Positions 1 through 8,466 of a stretch of 25,708 nt of DNA are shown one piece after another. The stretch lies in assembly GCA_934699705.1 (NCBI GenBank), contig CAKUXD010000026.1, positions 1 to 25,708 of the forward strand. The letters are read 5' to 3'. The notes below the pieces were generated by a model, which worked only from the letters and a program-made list of their open reading frames with translations, did not search any database and had not been told where the DNA came from. Source of the DNA: an uncultured Candidatus Melainabacteria bacterium. Lineage in GTDB: Bacteria; Cyanobacteriota; Vampirovibrionia; Gastranaerophilales; Gastranaerophilaceae. Made by a program: the position numbers and the translations under genes. Position 1 is the first letter of the stretch, and every line of letters begins with the position of its first letter.

Positions 1-701
1 TTCTAGGTGCATTGAAATCAGACCCATCTGAAACATCACAAAAATTAGCTAAAGGACAAAAAGCAAGCACTTTATCAGAAAGAGCAACTCAAACTTACAC
101 AGGTCCTTACGATGCAGACAGAATCGGTATCTTAGTTATCCAAGATAAGAAAGAAAACTTCATCACAGAAAACTCAGATGTTGCTAAACAAAACGGTTTA
201 AGATTATCTTTCAGATCTTCAGCAATGAGTAATCACGCAGAAATCTTAGCTAACTTATTCGGTGGTGGTGGCCACGGTGGTGCATCAGGCGGTAGAGTTG
301 ATTTACCAGGTGTTACAATCGACACACCATTAGTAATCAAAGTTAATGGTAAAGTAGTTGAAGATACAGCTTCAGTTTACGAAGACTTAAAGAGCAACTA
401 CAATATCATGAAAGATAATAATATTCCTGCTGAACAAAGAGCTGGTAAATGCAAAAAAATCGAAATTGCATTAGCAGAAGAAGGTCAAAAAGGCAGAACA
501 ACAACTGAAATCATTAAAGATGTTGTTACAGAAATCAGAAAAACTCAACCAGCTACAACTACTCAAAAAGGTGGTAAAGGTAAAAAAACAGGCAAAGGTC
601 CAAGAACTCAAGGACACGAACAACCACAACATACAGGTAAAGCTAATGGCAAACACAAACCTAAAAAAGGTGGTAAAAGACACTTTGAAGTAGCAGCTTA
701 A
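1..701 (+). CDS. DHH/DHHA1 phosphoesterase, C-terminal part (cut by window edge)
   Basis: The reading frame is open from base 3 with no stop upstream, so the gene begins outside the window; the TTG at 12 is only an internal codon. What is visible is a DHHA1 substrate-binding domain with the diagnostic glycine-rich motif FGGGGHGGASGG near base 260-300, preceded by a Tyr-Asp-x-Asp-Arg strand. It aligns along its whole length with the end of the next gene (FRS..SNHAEILANLFGGGGH against FRSG..SNAAQVLATVFGGGGH, then KIEIALAEEGQKGRTTTE against KIEIEMSQDGIGRTCSE), so the two are tandem paralogues. DHH/DHHA1 proteins of the NrnA type degrade nanoRNA or dephosphorylate pAp; that role is inferred. Unlike its neighbour it ends in a roughly 45-residue Lys/Gly-rich basic tail (KGGKGKKTGKG, KHKPKKGGKR) that could bind nucleic acid. 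A terminator follows at 741. Confidence 0.85.
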   Translation, partial: LGALKSDPSETSQKLAKGQKASTLSERATQTYTGPYDADRIGILVIQDKKENFITENSDVAKQNGLRLSFRSSAMSNHAEILANLFGGGGHGGASGGRVDLPGVTIDTPLVIKVNGKVVEDTASVYEDLKSNYNIMKDNNIPAEQRAGKCKKIEIALAEEGQKGRTTTEIIKDVVTEIRKTQPATTTQKGGKGKKTGKGPRTQGHEQPQHTGKANGKHKPKKGGKRHFEVAA

Positions 702-740
702 TTTCAGAGAAGAAAATAAGGAAAATAAAGTGAATAATAA

Positions 741-779
741 ACGGCTTTCAAGTTTACTTGAAAGCCGTTCTATTTTTAT
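741..779 (+). terminator. Intrinsic terminator of the first DHH gene
   Basis: The arms acggctttcaagt (741-753) and acttgaaagccgt (756-768) are a perfect 13-bp inverted repeat with a very short loop, followed by a T-rich run (tctattttta). It lies 40 bases after the stop codon. Confidence 0.85.
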
Positions 780-894
780 AAATTTATAATATTAAGTTTG
801 TAACGAATTTTACTGGAAAAGTTGCTGAAACTAGCAAAAAACATGTTTTTTTGTACTTTAATATAAGTATAGGGTTAGAATTTAGGTGTAAATT

Positions 895-3261
895 GTGAGA
901 ATTAATCCAATCACAAGCAAGGTTGTAAATTTACAACCAGTAAAAGATTTAAAAAATACAACAAAATTACAATATGCGTCAGATGTTGTAAATATTTCTA
1001 AGAATACCATAGGTATTGAACGTAAGGGTAAAAACCTTCACGTTTCGTTTACAGGTAATTTTCAAAATCCAGTAGATGCAGGTATTCAGTTTAAAGTTGC
1101 AGGTGTAACTCGTCATCAAAAAGGAATGGCGGGTGCTCACGCTGAGGCAACAGATGATAATTTAGTTAAATTGGCAAAAAGTGATTGGAAAGACGGTCAA
1201 GCATTAGATTATAGTTATGATGAAGTAACTAAGGCTTTAACGCTTAAAGACCCTAAATTTGGCGAAATTGGTTCAGTTCCTGCATCTGTGGCAGAAAGTT
1301 TTATTAAGGTTATCAATACAGATAAAGATAACTTCAAATTTGAACTTACAAATGTTACAGGTGGTATGACTTCTGATTTTCCAATTATTGCTGCAAAAGC
1401 CAATTTAAAATATGTCGGCAATGATGAAAATGTTAAGACTAATGCTCAAAAATCGTTTAATGCATTAATTGATTCAAAAGATGCAAAAGTAACTTCTTCT
1501 GTATCTGCGTATCAACCGAAATTTTCACCAAAACAAGTTTTAGAAAAAATCTTTGATGTAGAAGGTAAGAGAAACGGTTTAGGTGAAGTTAGAAAAATTA
1601 AAGATGCCGTTGATACAATTGTAAAAGAAATTCAAGACCCTAAAAATAAAAATATCTTAGTTTTAGGCCATTGTTCGCCAGATGGTGATACAGTTGGTTG
1701 TGTAATTGGTATGTCATCTGCTTTAAAAGACGCATATCCAGATAGAAACATTGATGTTTCTATTGATGATGATATTCCAAATTCATTTATTCATGTTCCT
1801 GGAGTGGAAGATATTAAACGTCCTTACAACGAACGAGCAGTAAATTCAGTTAAGAAAAACATTGAATTGTTAGAAAGAAGCTCAAATCCTGCTGCACAAA
1901 AGCAAATTGAAGCATTAAACAAAGAATTAGAAAAATTAACAGACAAATCAAAATTATTTGACCCTGATACAGTAGATGGCAAAGAAGCTAAAAAATATGA
2001 CCTTGTAATTATGTTGGATACTCCGACTTCTGGTCGTTCAAGCCGTGCTTATAAAAAATATTTTGAAAATGCAGGTAAAACAATTTTTATTGATCACCAC
2101 CCGTTAAAACAAGCAGAATGGGCTGATTCAAAAGAAAAATTAGGCTTTGATATAGGAAAAGCTATTCAGGACAAACTTGCATTAGTGGTTGAGTCAGTTC
2201 CTGCAGCAACTCAGTTGGTTACAGTTATTTGTGAAAAAGCTGGATTGTTAGGTGAAATGTTCAAAAACCAAACAGAACATGCTAAAAAGTTTGTAGCTGG
2301 AATTATTACTGGTACACAAACAGACACTTGCGGATATAAAAATCAAGCAAGTTATCACCCAAGTGAGGCAAAACTTTCTCCATCACAAAAAGCAAATTAC
2401 TATCCAGAAGGTATGTCAAATTATTTGATTGACAAATTAGATGGTGAAATTGATAAAAAATGGATGAGAGAAAACTTATTCTATGAATTACCAAATAATC
2501 CAATTACAAATAACTTAGGACCCAAAGATGCGGTGTTAAAAATGGCTTTACGTGGTCGTGAAATGTATCCTGAAATTGGTTTAGGTGTTATGAAGGTAAG
2601 CTATGCGGTTATGGAGAACATTTTACAAGAAGCTAAAAAGCAAGATAAAAATGTTCAAATGACAGATGTTTATAATGCATTTAAAAATAGTGAAGTTGTT
2701 TCTGCATTAAAAGCAAATCCAATGTTTACAAAACCAAATCCAAATCCAGTAACAGATGCTGAAAAAGCCGCAGAAACATATCGTTCAGCTTATGATAAAG
2801 ACAGAGTTGCTGTATTTATGGCTCAAAACCAAGTTGAAGGTTCAATAAATAAATACTCTCAAATTGCTGATAAAAATATGATTAGTTTTTCCTTCCGTTC
2901 AGGTGGACAATCAAATGCTGCACAAGTGTTAGCAACAGTTTTTGGGGGTGGTGGACACGCAGCAGCAGCAGGCGCTAACATTTCAATGAAAGGTTTAGAT
3001 TTTAAATCAAAATTAATCGTAAAAGTTGACGGTCAGATTGCAGATGCAAAAACAATTTACGACGCTGCAAATAACAATGTAAACGTTTCAAATAATAATA
3101 AAATCAATTTCAAAGATAAAGCAAAAATGATGAAGAAAATTGAGATTGAAATGAGCCAAGACGGTATAGGCAGAACTTGTTCAGAACTTATTCAAGATGT
3201 TTTGGCAGAGTTAAGAAAAACTCAACCAGTTCAAACAAGAGCATACGGACAAAGAGCTTAA
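895..3261 (+). CDS. DHH/DHHA1-family phosphoesterase with long N-terminal extension
   Basis: This 788-residue protein contains a complete DHH catalytic core. Motif I is LGHCSPDGDTVG (H259, D263, D265), an Asp-bearing strand VIMLDTP lies at 371-377, the signature IDHHP has D400-H401-H402, and the C-terminal DHHA1 motif FGGGGHAAAAG spans 683-693. These residues normally hold two Mn ions for phosphodiester hydrolysis (NrnA/RecJ-like superfamily), so the enzyme should be active; substrate is unknown. It is far longer than the usual ~320-residue NrnA: about 225 residues precede the core with no family I recognise, and there is an extra Lys/Glu-rich helical stretch around 312-355 between motif I and the second metal motif. 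The GTG start is chosen because aggtg at 884-888 sits 6 bases upstream. The gene is a tandem paralogue of the preceding one but has its own terminator. Confidence 0.88.
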   Translation: MRINPITSKVVNLQPVKDLKNTTKLQYASDVVNISKNTIGIERKGKNLHVSFTGNFQNPVDAGIQFKVAGVTRHQKGMAGAHAEATDDNLVKLAKSDWKDGQALDYSYDEVTKALTLKDPKFGEIGSVPASVAESFIKVINTDKDNFKFELTNVTGGMTSDFPIIAAKANLKYVGNDENVKTNAQKSFNALIDSKDAKVTSSVSAYQPKFSPKQVLEKIFDVEGKRNGLGEVRKIKDAVDTIVKEIQDPKNKNILVLGHCSPDGDTVGCVIGMSSALKDAYPDRNIDVSIDDDIPNSFIHVPGVEDIKRPYNERAVNSVKKNIELLERSSNPAAQKQIEALNKELEKLTDKSKLFDPDTVDGKEAKKYDLVIMLDTPTSGRSSRAYKKYFENAGKTIFIDHHPLKQAEWADSKEKLGFDIGKAIQDKLALVVESVPAATQLVTVICEKAGLLGEMFKNQTEHAKKFVAGIITGTQTDTCGYKNQASYHPSEAKLSPSQKANYYPEGMSNYLIDKLDGEIDKKWMRENLFYELPNNPITNNLGPKDAVLKMALRGREMYPEIGLGVMKVSYAVMENILQEAKKQDKNVQMTDVYNAFKNSEVVSALKANPMFTKPNPNPVTDAEKAAETYRSAYDKDRVAVFMAQNQVEGSINKYSQIADKNMISFSFRSGGQSNAAQVLATVFGGGGHAAAAGANISMKGLDFKSKLIVKVDGQIADAKTIYDAANNNVNVSNNNKINFKDKAKMMKKIEIEMSQDGIGRTCSELIQDVLAELRKTQPVQTRAYGQRA

Positions 3262-3283
3262 TTGAAAATAAAAAATAAACCTT

Positions 3284-3313
3284 AAAAAAATCGACCGAAA
3301 GGTCGATTTTTTT
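3284..3313 (+). terminator. Intrinsic terminator of the second DHH gene
   Basis: A perfect 13-bp inverted repeat, aaaaaaatcgacc (3284-3296) and ggtcgattttttt (3301-3313), encloses a GAAA tetraloop. The A-run and T-run flanks mean it could work in both directions. Confidence 0.9.
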
Positions 3314-3375
3314 AGTGAAATATCGACCATTTAATGGATAGTCAAATAATAATAAATAGTGTAATCTGATAACGT

Positions 3376-3395
3376 GATAGAAGTGTAATTCTATC
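3376..3395 (+). promoter_or_regulatory. Small hairpin in the fliJ leader
   Basis: gatagaa (3376-3382) and ttctatc (3389-3395) form a 7-bp stem with a 6-base loop. It ends 5 bases before the fliJ Shine-Dalgarno sequence aagagg (3401-3406), so it could affect fliJ translation; this is only suggested by position. Confidence 0.3.
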
Positions 3396-3412
3396 GGGGC
3401 AAGAGGTAAACC

Positions 3413-3865
3413 TTGAAAAAATATTCATTCAGATTACAACCAGTGTTGGAAATTCGTGAGAAGGCATTGGAAGACAAAAGATTAGAAATGGCGAAAGTAA
3501 TCAAAATTTTGAATGATTATCAAGATGAGCTAAAGGCTTTAGAGGAAAAGCAGATATCATACAATTTGGAACTAGAAAATCTATCGACATCAAACGGATT
3601 TGTAAATGTTTCAGAGCTTGCAGGGTATAACGATTATATCTTCAGGTTAGAACAAGAAGTAAAAGACAAGCAGATGACGATAGAGAACACAAAGAAAGTT
3701 CTGAAAATAAAACAAAACGAAGTAAACGAAGCCTTAAAAGAGGTAAAAGTTCTGGAAAAATTAAAAGAAACACAATCAGAAAAGTTTTACAAGGCAATCG
3801 AAAAAAAAGAAGCGGAAGAAATAGACGATATCGCAACTACAAGATACAGAATTCAACAAGTATAG
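3413..3865 (+). CDS. fliJ: Flagellar export chaperone FliJ
   Basis: The protein has 150 residues, the normal FliJ length, and starts with the typical pattern KKYSFRLQPVLEIREKALEDK. The rest is an almost uninterrupted Lys/Glu-rich antiparallel coiled coil (about residues 15-130). FliJ is the central stalk of the flagellar type III export ATPase complex, activating FliI and escorting export substrates. The start is TTG, supported by aagagg six bases upstream. The stop codon overlaps the fliK Shine-Dalgarno sequence, with only 7 bases between the two genes, so fliJ and fliK are probably translationally coupled. It is the first gene of the hook cluster in this window. Confidence 0.9.
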   Translation: MKKYSFRLQPVLEIREKALEDKRLEMAKVIKILNDYQDELKALEEKQISYNLELENLSTSNGFVNVSELAGYNDYIFRLEQEVKDKQMTIENTKKVLKIKQNEVNEALKEVKVLEKLKETQSEKFYKAIEKKEAEEIDDIATTRYRIQQV

Positions 3866-3872
3866 AGGAAAA

Positions 3873-6122
3873 ATGACACAACAATTTGAATTAGCTTTTA
3901 ATACAACATCAAATATGGACAAAATGATGACAAATACTCAAACTTCATCAAATAAGTCATATTCGCCTTCAGACAGTAAGTTTGGCGATTATCTTAACAA
4001 TGCCAATAAAACTTATACAGATAGTTCAAAAGCAAATGAATATAGCAAAAAACAAAATGTTTCAGACAAAAAAGAAACTAAAAACGATTATAACAAAGAT
4101 AATTCTGTAAAATCTGAAACTAAAGCTGAATATTCAGAAGAAAAACAAGTCGTTTATAACGAAACACCAGTAAAGACTGAAAATACAAATTCAAAGACTT
4201 CTGAAGTTAAAGAGGAAGTTAACAATGTTGCTTCAGTTGTTGTAGAACAAGAAGCTGAACAGGTTGTTAGCGAACAAGAAATGCAAGATGTTTTAAAAGA
4301 GTCAATAATTAATTCAAATTTAATTAATACTCAACAAATTTCAAAAGAAGATGTTGCAAAATTGGAAAAAACTTTAACTCTTGAAATTTCTGATGTTAAC
4401 GAAATTCCAGTAGAGGCAGTAAAAAGCGGTATTTCTTTTGAAAATTTAAACATAGATTTAAAAGAAGATGCTGATTTAACAAATGTTGATATGAGCGTTT
4501 TAGATAATGCAACAGAAGTTAAGCAATTGTCTAAAGATGAAGTTATTTCTGCAATGTACAATTCAAAAACAACTGAAAAAGCCGAAACCCTAAAAGCCAA
4601 TACAGTTGATATTAAGGACGTTAAACAAGAAGAAAATGTTGAAGTAAAAACAGATAATACTCCAAAAATTCTTGTTGCTGATGACGAAATTAAAATTAAC
4701 GTAAAAGAAGACGTTGAGGCAAAAATTAAAAACGATGAAAAAGTTGTTCTTGTTGATAAAAATGATGCTAACTTTGATGTAAAAGAAAATGCAAAAGATG
4801 CAAAAGTTCAAGACTTAAAAAAAGACGTAGTTGTTGAAGTTCAAGATAATGATAAAAAAGATTTAAAAATGGAAATGGTTGAAGAAAAAGAACCTTCTAT
4901 GGAAGAATTGAAGGCTAAATTCTTGAACGATGTTGATACAACAGTTAACGCTAACGAAATTGTTCAAAATCAACAACAATCAGTTAAACAAGAAACTGTT
5001 GCAGATAAAGTTCAAACATTAAAAGAAGAAATTCAAACTGCAAAGCAAGAAAACGCTTTTGAAACAATCAGTTCGCAAGATGATAAAAAAGTTGATGATA
5101 AAAAAGTCGATGATAGATTTGCTAAAACTAATGTTAAAGCAGAAGAAACAATGGAAATAAAAGACGATGTAAAAGGTATTGAATTTGTTTCTAAAAAAGA
5201 AGACAAGGTTGTAGACGAAAAGGTTGCAACAAACGTAAAAGAAAAAGTTGAGAATGTAAAAATTCAAGTTGAAGACAATGTAAAACTTGTAAATAACAAT
5301 CAAAATGTTCAAGATAGTGAAAAAGTTGCAAAAGCAAATGAAACAATGAACAAGGCAGGCTTAACAACAAAGACACTTCAAGAAATGAACGGAAAAGTTA
5401 CAGAAATTGAAGATTCACAAACAGGTGCAAACTTTGGCGGAACATCTTCTCAAGAAATGATGATGCGCGATATGTTGACAGAAAACGCAAATTCTGCAAC
5501 AACAGACGCAAAAACAACAGTAGATTTTACTCAAAGTTTAAATAAAACGGCAAATGTGCAACAAAATTCGCAAATGCAACAAAATATTCAAGATGCACCA
5601 GAAATTGATATTTTAGATCAAATTAGAGCAAAATTTGCAGTAAATAGCAAAAATGGTATGCAAAAAATAACAATCGGATTAACTCCTGAAAGTTTAGGAA
5701 AAGTAAGCATTGAGATTGCAAAAGGTCAAAATGGAATTTCAGCTCAAATTTTAGCAGATAATGCACAAGCAAAAGAAATTCTTGATAAAAACTTAGATGG
5801 GTTAAAATCAATGCTTCAATCACAAGGCGTAAATGTAAATAACGTAAACGTAAAAGTCGCAGAAGCAGGACGTTCATCTGATAGCAACAACAACATGTTC
5901 CAAAATGGCGATGGACAATTTGATTCAAATCAAGGTAACGGAAATTCGAGAAATTCTGATGAGTCAAATCATGGAAAACATACAGACTTTGAATTTGTTC
6001 AAAATAACGCAATGATGCAGGAGTCGTCAGACGAACCAGAAGATATACTAACACGAACTGCACAGGCAGAAAAAACAGTAAGTATCAAAGCTGGTTTAGG
6101 AAATGTTAATTACAAATTATAA
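3873..6122 (+). CDS. fliK: Flagellar hook-length control protein FliK
   Basis: This 749-residue secreted molecular ruler has the expected two-part design. Residues up to about 590 are low-complexity and hydrophilic, rich in Lys, Asp, Glu, Asn and Val, with many loosely repeated KxxVxxD/KxE units and no cysteine apparent. A C-terminal Flg_hook domain follows at about 590-665 (MQKITIGLTPESLGKVSIEI, then an AQILADN..AKEILDKNLDGLKSMLQ segment), the part that contacts FlhB to switch export specificity from hook to filament. A short Asn/Gly/Ser-rich tail follows. The ATG start has agagg just upstream. At 749 residues it is longer than the roughly 400-residue enteric FliK. It lies between fliJ and flgD, as in many fli/flg clusters. 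Confidence 0.88.
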   Translation: MTQQFELAFNTTSNMDKMMTNTQTSSNKSYSPSDSKFGDYLNNANKTYTDSSKANEYSKKQNVSDKKETKNDYNKDNSVKSETKAEYSEEKQVVYNETPVKTENTNSKTSEVKEEVNNVASVVVEQEAEQVVSEQEMQDVLKESIINSNLINTQQISKEDVAKLEKTLTLEISDVNEIPVEAVKSGISFENLNIDLKEDADLTNVDMSVLDNATEVKQLSKDEVISAMYNSKTTEKAETLKANTVDIKDVKQEENVEVKTDNTPKILVADDEIKINVKEDVEAKIKNDEKVVLVDKNDANFDVKENAKDAKVQDLKKDVVVEVQDNDKKDLKMEMVEEKEPSMEELKAKFLNDVDTTVNANEIVQNQQQSVKQETVADKVQTLKEEIQTAKQENAFETISSQDDKKVDDKKVDDRFAKTNVKAEETMEIKDDVKGIEFVSKKEDKVVDEKVATNVKEKVENVKIQVEDNVKLVNNNQNVQDSEKVAKANETMNKAGLTTKTLQEMNGKVTEIEDSQTGANFGGTSSQEMMMRDMLTENANSATTDAKTTVDFTQSLNKTANVQQNSQMQQNIQDAPEIDILDQIRAKFAVNSKNGMQKITIGLTPESLGKVSIEIAKGQNGISAQILADNAQAKEILDKNLDGLKSMLQSQGVNVNNVNVKVAEAGRSSDSNNNMFQNGDGQFDSNQGNGNSRNSDESNHGKHTDFEFVQNNAMMQESSDEPEDILTRTAQAEKTVSIKAGLGNVNYKL

Positions 6123-6151
6123 CGTGTAAATGGAGAGGTAGGTAAAAGTAA

Positions 6152-6667
6152 ATGTCAAGTATTACATCACAGATTACATCAATGCAGACAAACACTGCAA
6201 TTGCTGAATCTAAACAAGAAAAGAAAGGTTCAAATGACGTTACAGACGCGAACATGTTTTTAAAACTCATGTTAAAACAAATGGAACAACAAGATCCGAC
6301 AGAACCAACAGATAACTCACAATGGCTTGCACAAATGGCACAATATTCGTCATTAGAAGCTATGAATAACTTAAATTCAAGTTTCGGTAAAGTAGCAGAC
6401 CAATTGGCAACAATGAACGACACAATTGCTTCAAATGCATCAATTACGCAAACTTTATCTCTTGTTGGTAAAGAAGTAACCCTTCAAGTGCCAAAAACAG
6501 ATGATAAAGGAAAACCTGTTCTTGATGATAAGGGCAAACAAGTTTATAACGAAGTAAAAGGTACAGTAACAGAAGCCTCGTTTGCTGGAGGAGAAGGTGT
6601 TATTTCAATTGGAGATAAATCTTATCCAATCGGATACGTTGAATCAATCAGAAACCCAAAAGCCTAA
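6152..6667 (+). CDS. flgD: Flagellar hook cap / hook assembly protein FlgD
   Basis: The protein has 171 residues. The N-terminal FlgD motif is clear: ANMFLKLMLKQMEQQDPTEP followed by DNSQWLAQMAQYSSLEAMNNLNSSF (about residues 29-75). A SLVGKEVTLQV strand then opens a short C-terminal part. FlgD caps the growing hook and is needed for FlgE polymerisation in the periplasm/exterior. It is shorter than enteric FlgD (~230 residues), apparently lacking most of the Tudor/FnIII-like C-terminal domains. The Shine-Dalgarno sequence aggtaggt lies 9 bases before the ATG, 29 bases after fliK. Confidence 0.92.
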   Translation: MSSITSQITSMQTNTAIAESKQEKKGSNDVTDANMFLKLMLKQMEQQDPTEPTDNSQWLAQMAQYSSLEAMNNLNSSFGKVADQLATMNDTIASNASITQTLSLVGKEVTLQVPKTDDKGKPVLDDKGKQVYNEVKGTVTEASFAGGEGVISIGDKSYPIGYVESIRNPKA

Positions 6668-6756
6668 AAAACGGTATTTCTGAAAAATTATTAATAAAAA
6701 CTAGACTTTAATCACGAAAATAAATTTAATTTAATAAAAGACATAGAGGAGGAAAA

Positions 6757-8232
6757 ATGTCTCAAGCTTTATTCACATCAATGACAGGTTTGAACTCAGC
6801 GCAACAATCAATCAGCGTTGTATCAAACAACGTAGCAAACATTAACACAACTGCATACAAAACAGCAGATGCACGTTTTGCTACACTATTCTCAAACACT
6901 CTAACAGCAGGTAATGCGCCAACTGCAACAGCAGGCGGTACAAACCCTAAACAAATCGGCTTAGGTGTTAAATTAGAAGGTATTGTAAGAAACTTTGAAA
7001 CAGGTTCTTATTTATCAACAGGCAGAACAAGTGACTCAATGATTTCAGGTCGCGGTTATTATACAGTAATGGACCCAAGTGGCGCTGTATATTTAACTCG
7101 TGATGGTTCATTTACTCTTGATGCAAAAGGTAACATGGTTACATTAACTGGTAACAAAGTTTTAGGTGCATCTTCATTGAAATCTGAAGAATCTTCAACT
7201 TCTGGTATTCATGTTCCTCAAAACTTTACAAGAACTATTACAGGTGATGATAATATTCAAAACTTATTTATTAAAAGCCAATTAAATAATTCTTCATTTA
7301 CGACAGGTAAAGTTTCAATGACTGTATCTGACGGTAATAAACAAAAAGATATTGAAATTATTATTGGTAATGATGGTGATACTCCAGCTCCAGATGTAGC
7401 TATTAAAGATACAACAACTGCTGATCAATTTATGCAAGCTGTTGTTGCAAAAATTAATGAAAAAGCAAATAGTGCAACAGACGGTAATCCAAAAGTGGCT
7501 GTTAACTTTACGTTAGAAGCAAATTGGGGTACAAAAATAACTAGTGCAAATGACAATACAGGTAAAATTATTTGGAGTTTTGATAATGCAACAACAAATT
7601 CATCATTAAAAATTAACGATAACTCAACTGCTAACTTGGCTGATGGTTTAGGTTTTTATGAACTAAAACAGGCAGAAGGTAATCAAGCAATGTCAAAAGC
7701 ACTAAGCTATCAAGTTGACGTAAACCCAACAACTTCACCAAGTAACATGACTTCTTTACAAAGTTATTCAATTGGTGCAGACGGTACAATTGAAGCAACT
7801 TACGATAATGGTGATAAATTAACAGTATTCTTAGATGGAGCAAAAGAATTCCAATATCAATATGTAACATCAACAGGTGTTTATATTCAGGGTACATCAA
7901 ATGATGCAACATCACCGGTTACAGTTAACCCTCTTGTAGCATCAAAAGAAGGTTTGGTACTTCAACTTGCTTCTGTAACAAATGAAGAAGGTTTAGTGTC
8001 AAAAGCTGATAACTTATGGTCAGCAGGTCCAGATTCAGGTAAAATTACTTTCACTATTGCAGGACAAATGGGTACTGGTAAGATTGTAACAGGTGGTTTG
8101 GAATCATCAAATGTGGACTTGGCTCGTGAATTATCAAATATGATTATCGCACAACGTGCAATTAACGCTAACTCGCGTGTATTTAGTACAGCAAGTTCAG
8201 TATTAGAAACATTATCTCAATTAGGTAGATAA
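6757..8232 (+). CDS. flgE: Flagellar hook protein FlgE
   Basis: The 491-residue product has the canonical axial-protein architecture. The N-terminal Flg_bb_rod helix is SMTGLNSAQQSISVVSNNVA followed by NINTTAYK (about 8-35). An ISGRGYYTVMDPSG..YLTRDGSFTLDAKGN segment (about 102-130) matches the FlgE/F/G D0-D1 strand region, and the C-terminal helix SSNVDLARELSNMIIAQRAI followed by NANSRVFSTASSVLETLSQLG closes the protein. The length and large central domain favour hook FlgE over the shorter rod proteins FlgF/FlgG. FlgE is exported by the flagellar type III apparatus and polymerises under the FlgD cap encoded just upstream. The ribosome site gaggagg ends 4-5 bases before the ATG and is the strongest in the cluster, fitting a highly expressed structural protein. 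Confidence 0.9.
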   Translation: MSQALFTSMTGLNSAQQSISVVSNNVANINTTAYKTADARFATLFSNTLTAGNAPTATAGGTNPKQIGLGVKLEGIVRNFETGSYLSTGRTSDSMISGRGYYTVMDPSGAVYLTRDGSFTLDAKGNMVTLTGNKVLGASSLKSEESSTSGIHVPQNFTRTITGDDNIQNLFIKSQLNNSSFTTGKVSMTVSDGNKQKDIEIIIGNDGDTPAPDVAIKDTTTADQFMQAVVAKINEKANSATDGNPKVAVNFTLEANWGTKITSANDNTGKIIWSFDNATTNSSLKINDNSTANLADGLGFYELKQAEGNQAMSKALSYQVDVNPTTSPSNMTSLQSYSIGADGTIEATYDNGDKLTVFLDGAKEFQYQYVTSTGVYIQGTSNDATSPVTVNPLVASKEGLVLQLASVTNEEGLVSKADNLWSAGPDSGKITFTIAGQMGTGKIVTGGLESSNVDLARELSNMIIAQRAINANSRVFSTASSVLETLSQLGR

Positions 8233-8242
8233 TAAATGGTAA

Positions 8243-8271
8243 AATTCGGGCGCGCGAAGCGCACCCGAATT
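8243..8271 (+). terminator. GC-rich hairpin after flgE (terminator-like, no T-run)
   Basis: aattcgggcgcgc (8243-8255) pairs with gcgcacccgaatt (8259-8271) with a single C/A mismatch and a GAA loop. It is by far the most GC-rich spot in this AT-rich window. No poly-T tract follows, so it may stabilise the flgE transcript end or be a palindromic repeat rather than a classic intrinsic terminator. Confidence 0.55.
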
Positions 8272-8284
8272 AACCAATAAATCG

Positions 8285-8356
8285 TGAAAAACTTACAAAT
8301 ATTACGAAATGTTAAGTTTTTCAAAACATGCCAAAACCATGTCGCCACATGGTTTT
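8285..8356 (+). repeat. Two further inverted repeats between flgE and yggS
   Basis: tgaaaaactta (8285-8295) and taagtttttca (8313-8323) form an 11-bp perfect inverted repeat. aaaaccatgt (8333-8342) and acatggtttt (8347-8356) form a 10-bp perfect one with a CGCC loop. With the preceding GC-rich hairpin, three stem-loops are stacked within about 115 bases. Their role is unknown. Confidence 0.6.
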
Positions 8357-8388
8357 CGGGAAATTACGATAGGATAGGAAAGAAAAAG

Positions 8389-8417
8389 TTGTCCAATACA
8401 TGAACAAGGTTTATAAT
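8389..8417 (+). promoter_or_regulatory. Housekeeping promoter for yggS-sepF
   Basis: TTGTCC (8389-8394), a 17-base spacer and a perfect TATAAT (8412-8417) match a sigma-70-type promoter. The start site would be near 8424, giving a leader of about 40 bases before the yggS ATG. Confidence 0.7.
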
Positions 8418-8466
8418 ATTCCTATGTTCTGCATAACGGACATCTCTTGTACGGGTAGAAAATTTA

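Noticed and set aside
5019..5376. Minus-strand frames opposite fliK
   Set aside because: They are Phe/Leu/Tyr-rich mirror products of the Lys/Glu/Asp-rich fliK codons and overlap a clear gene.
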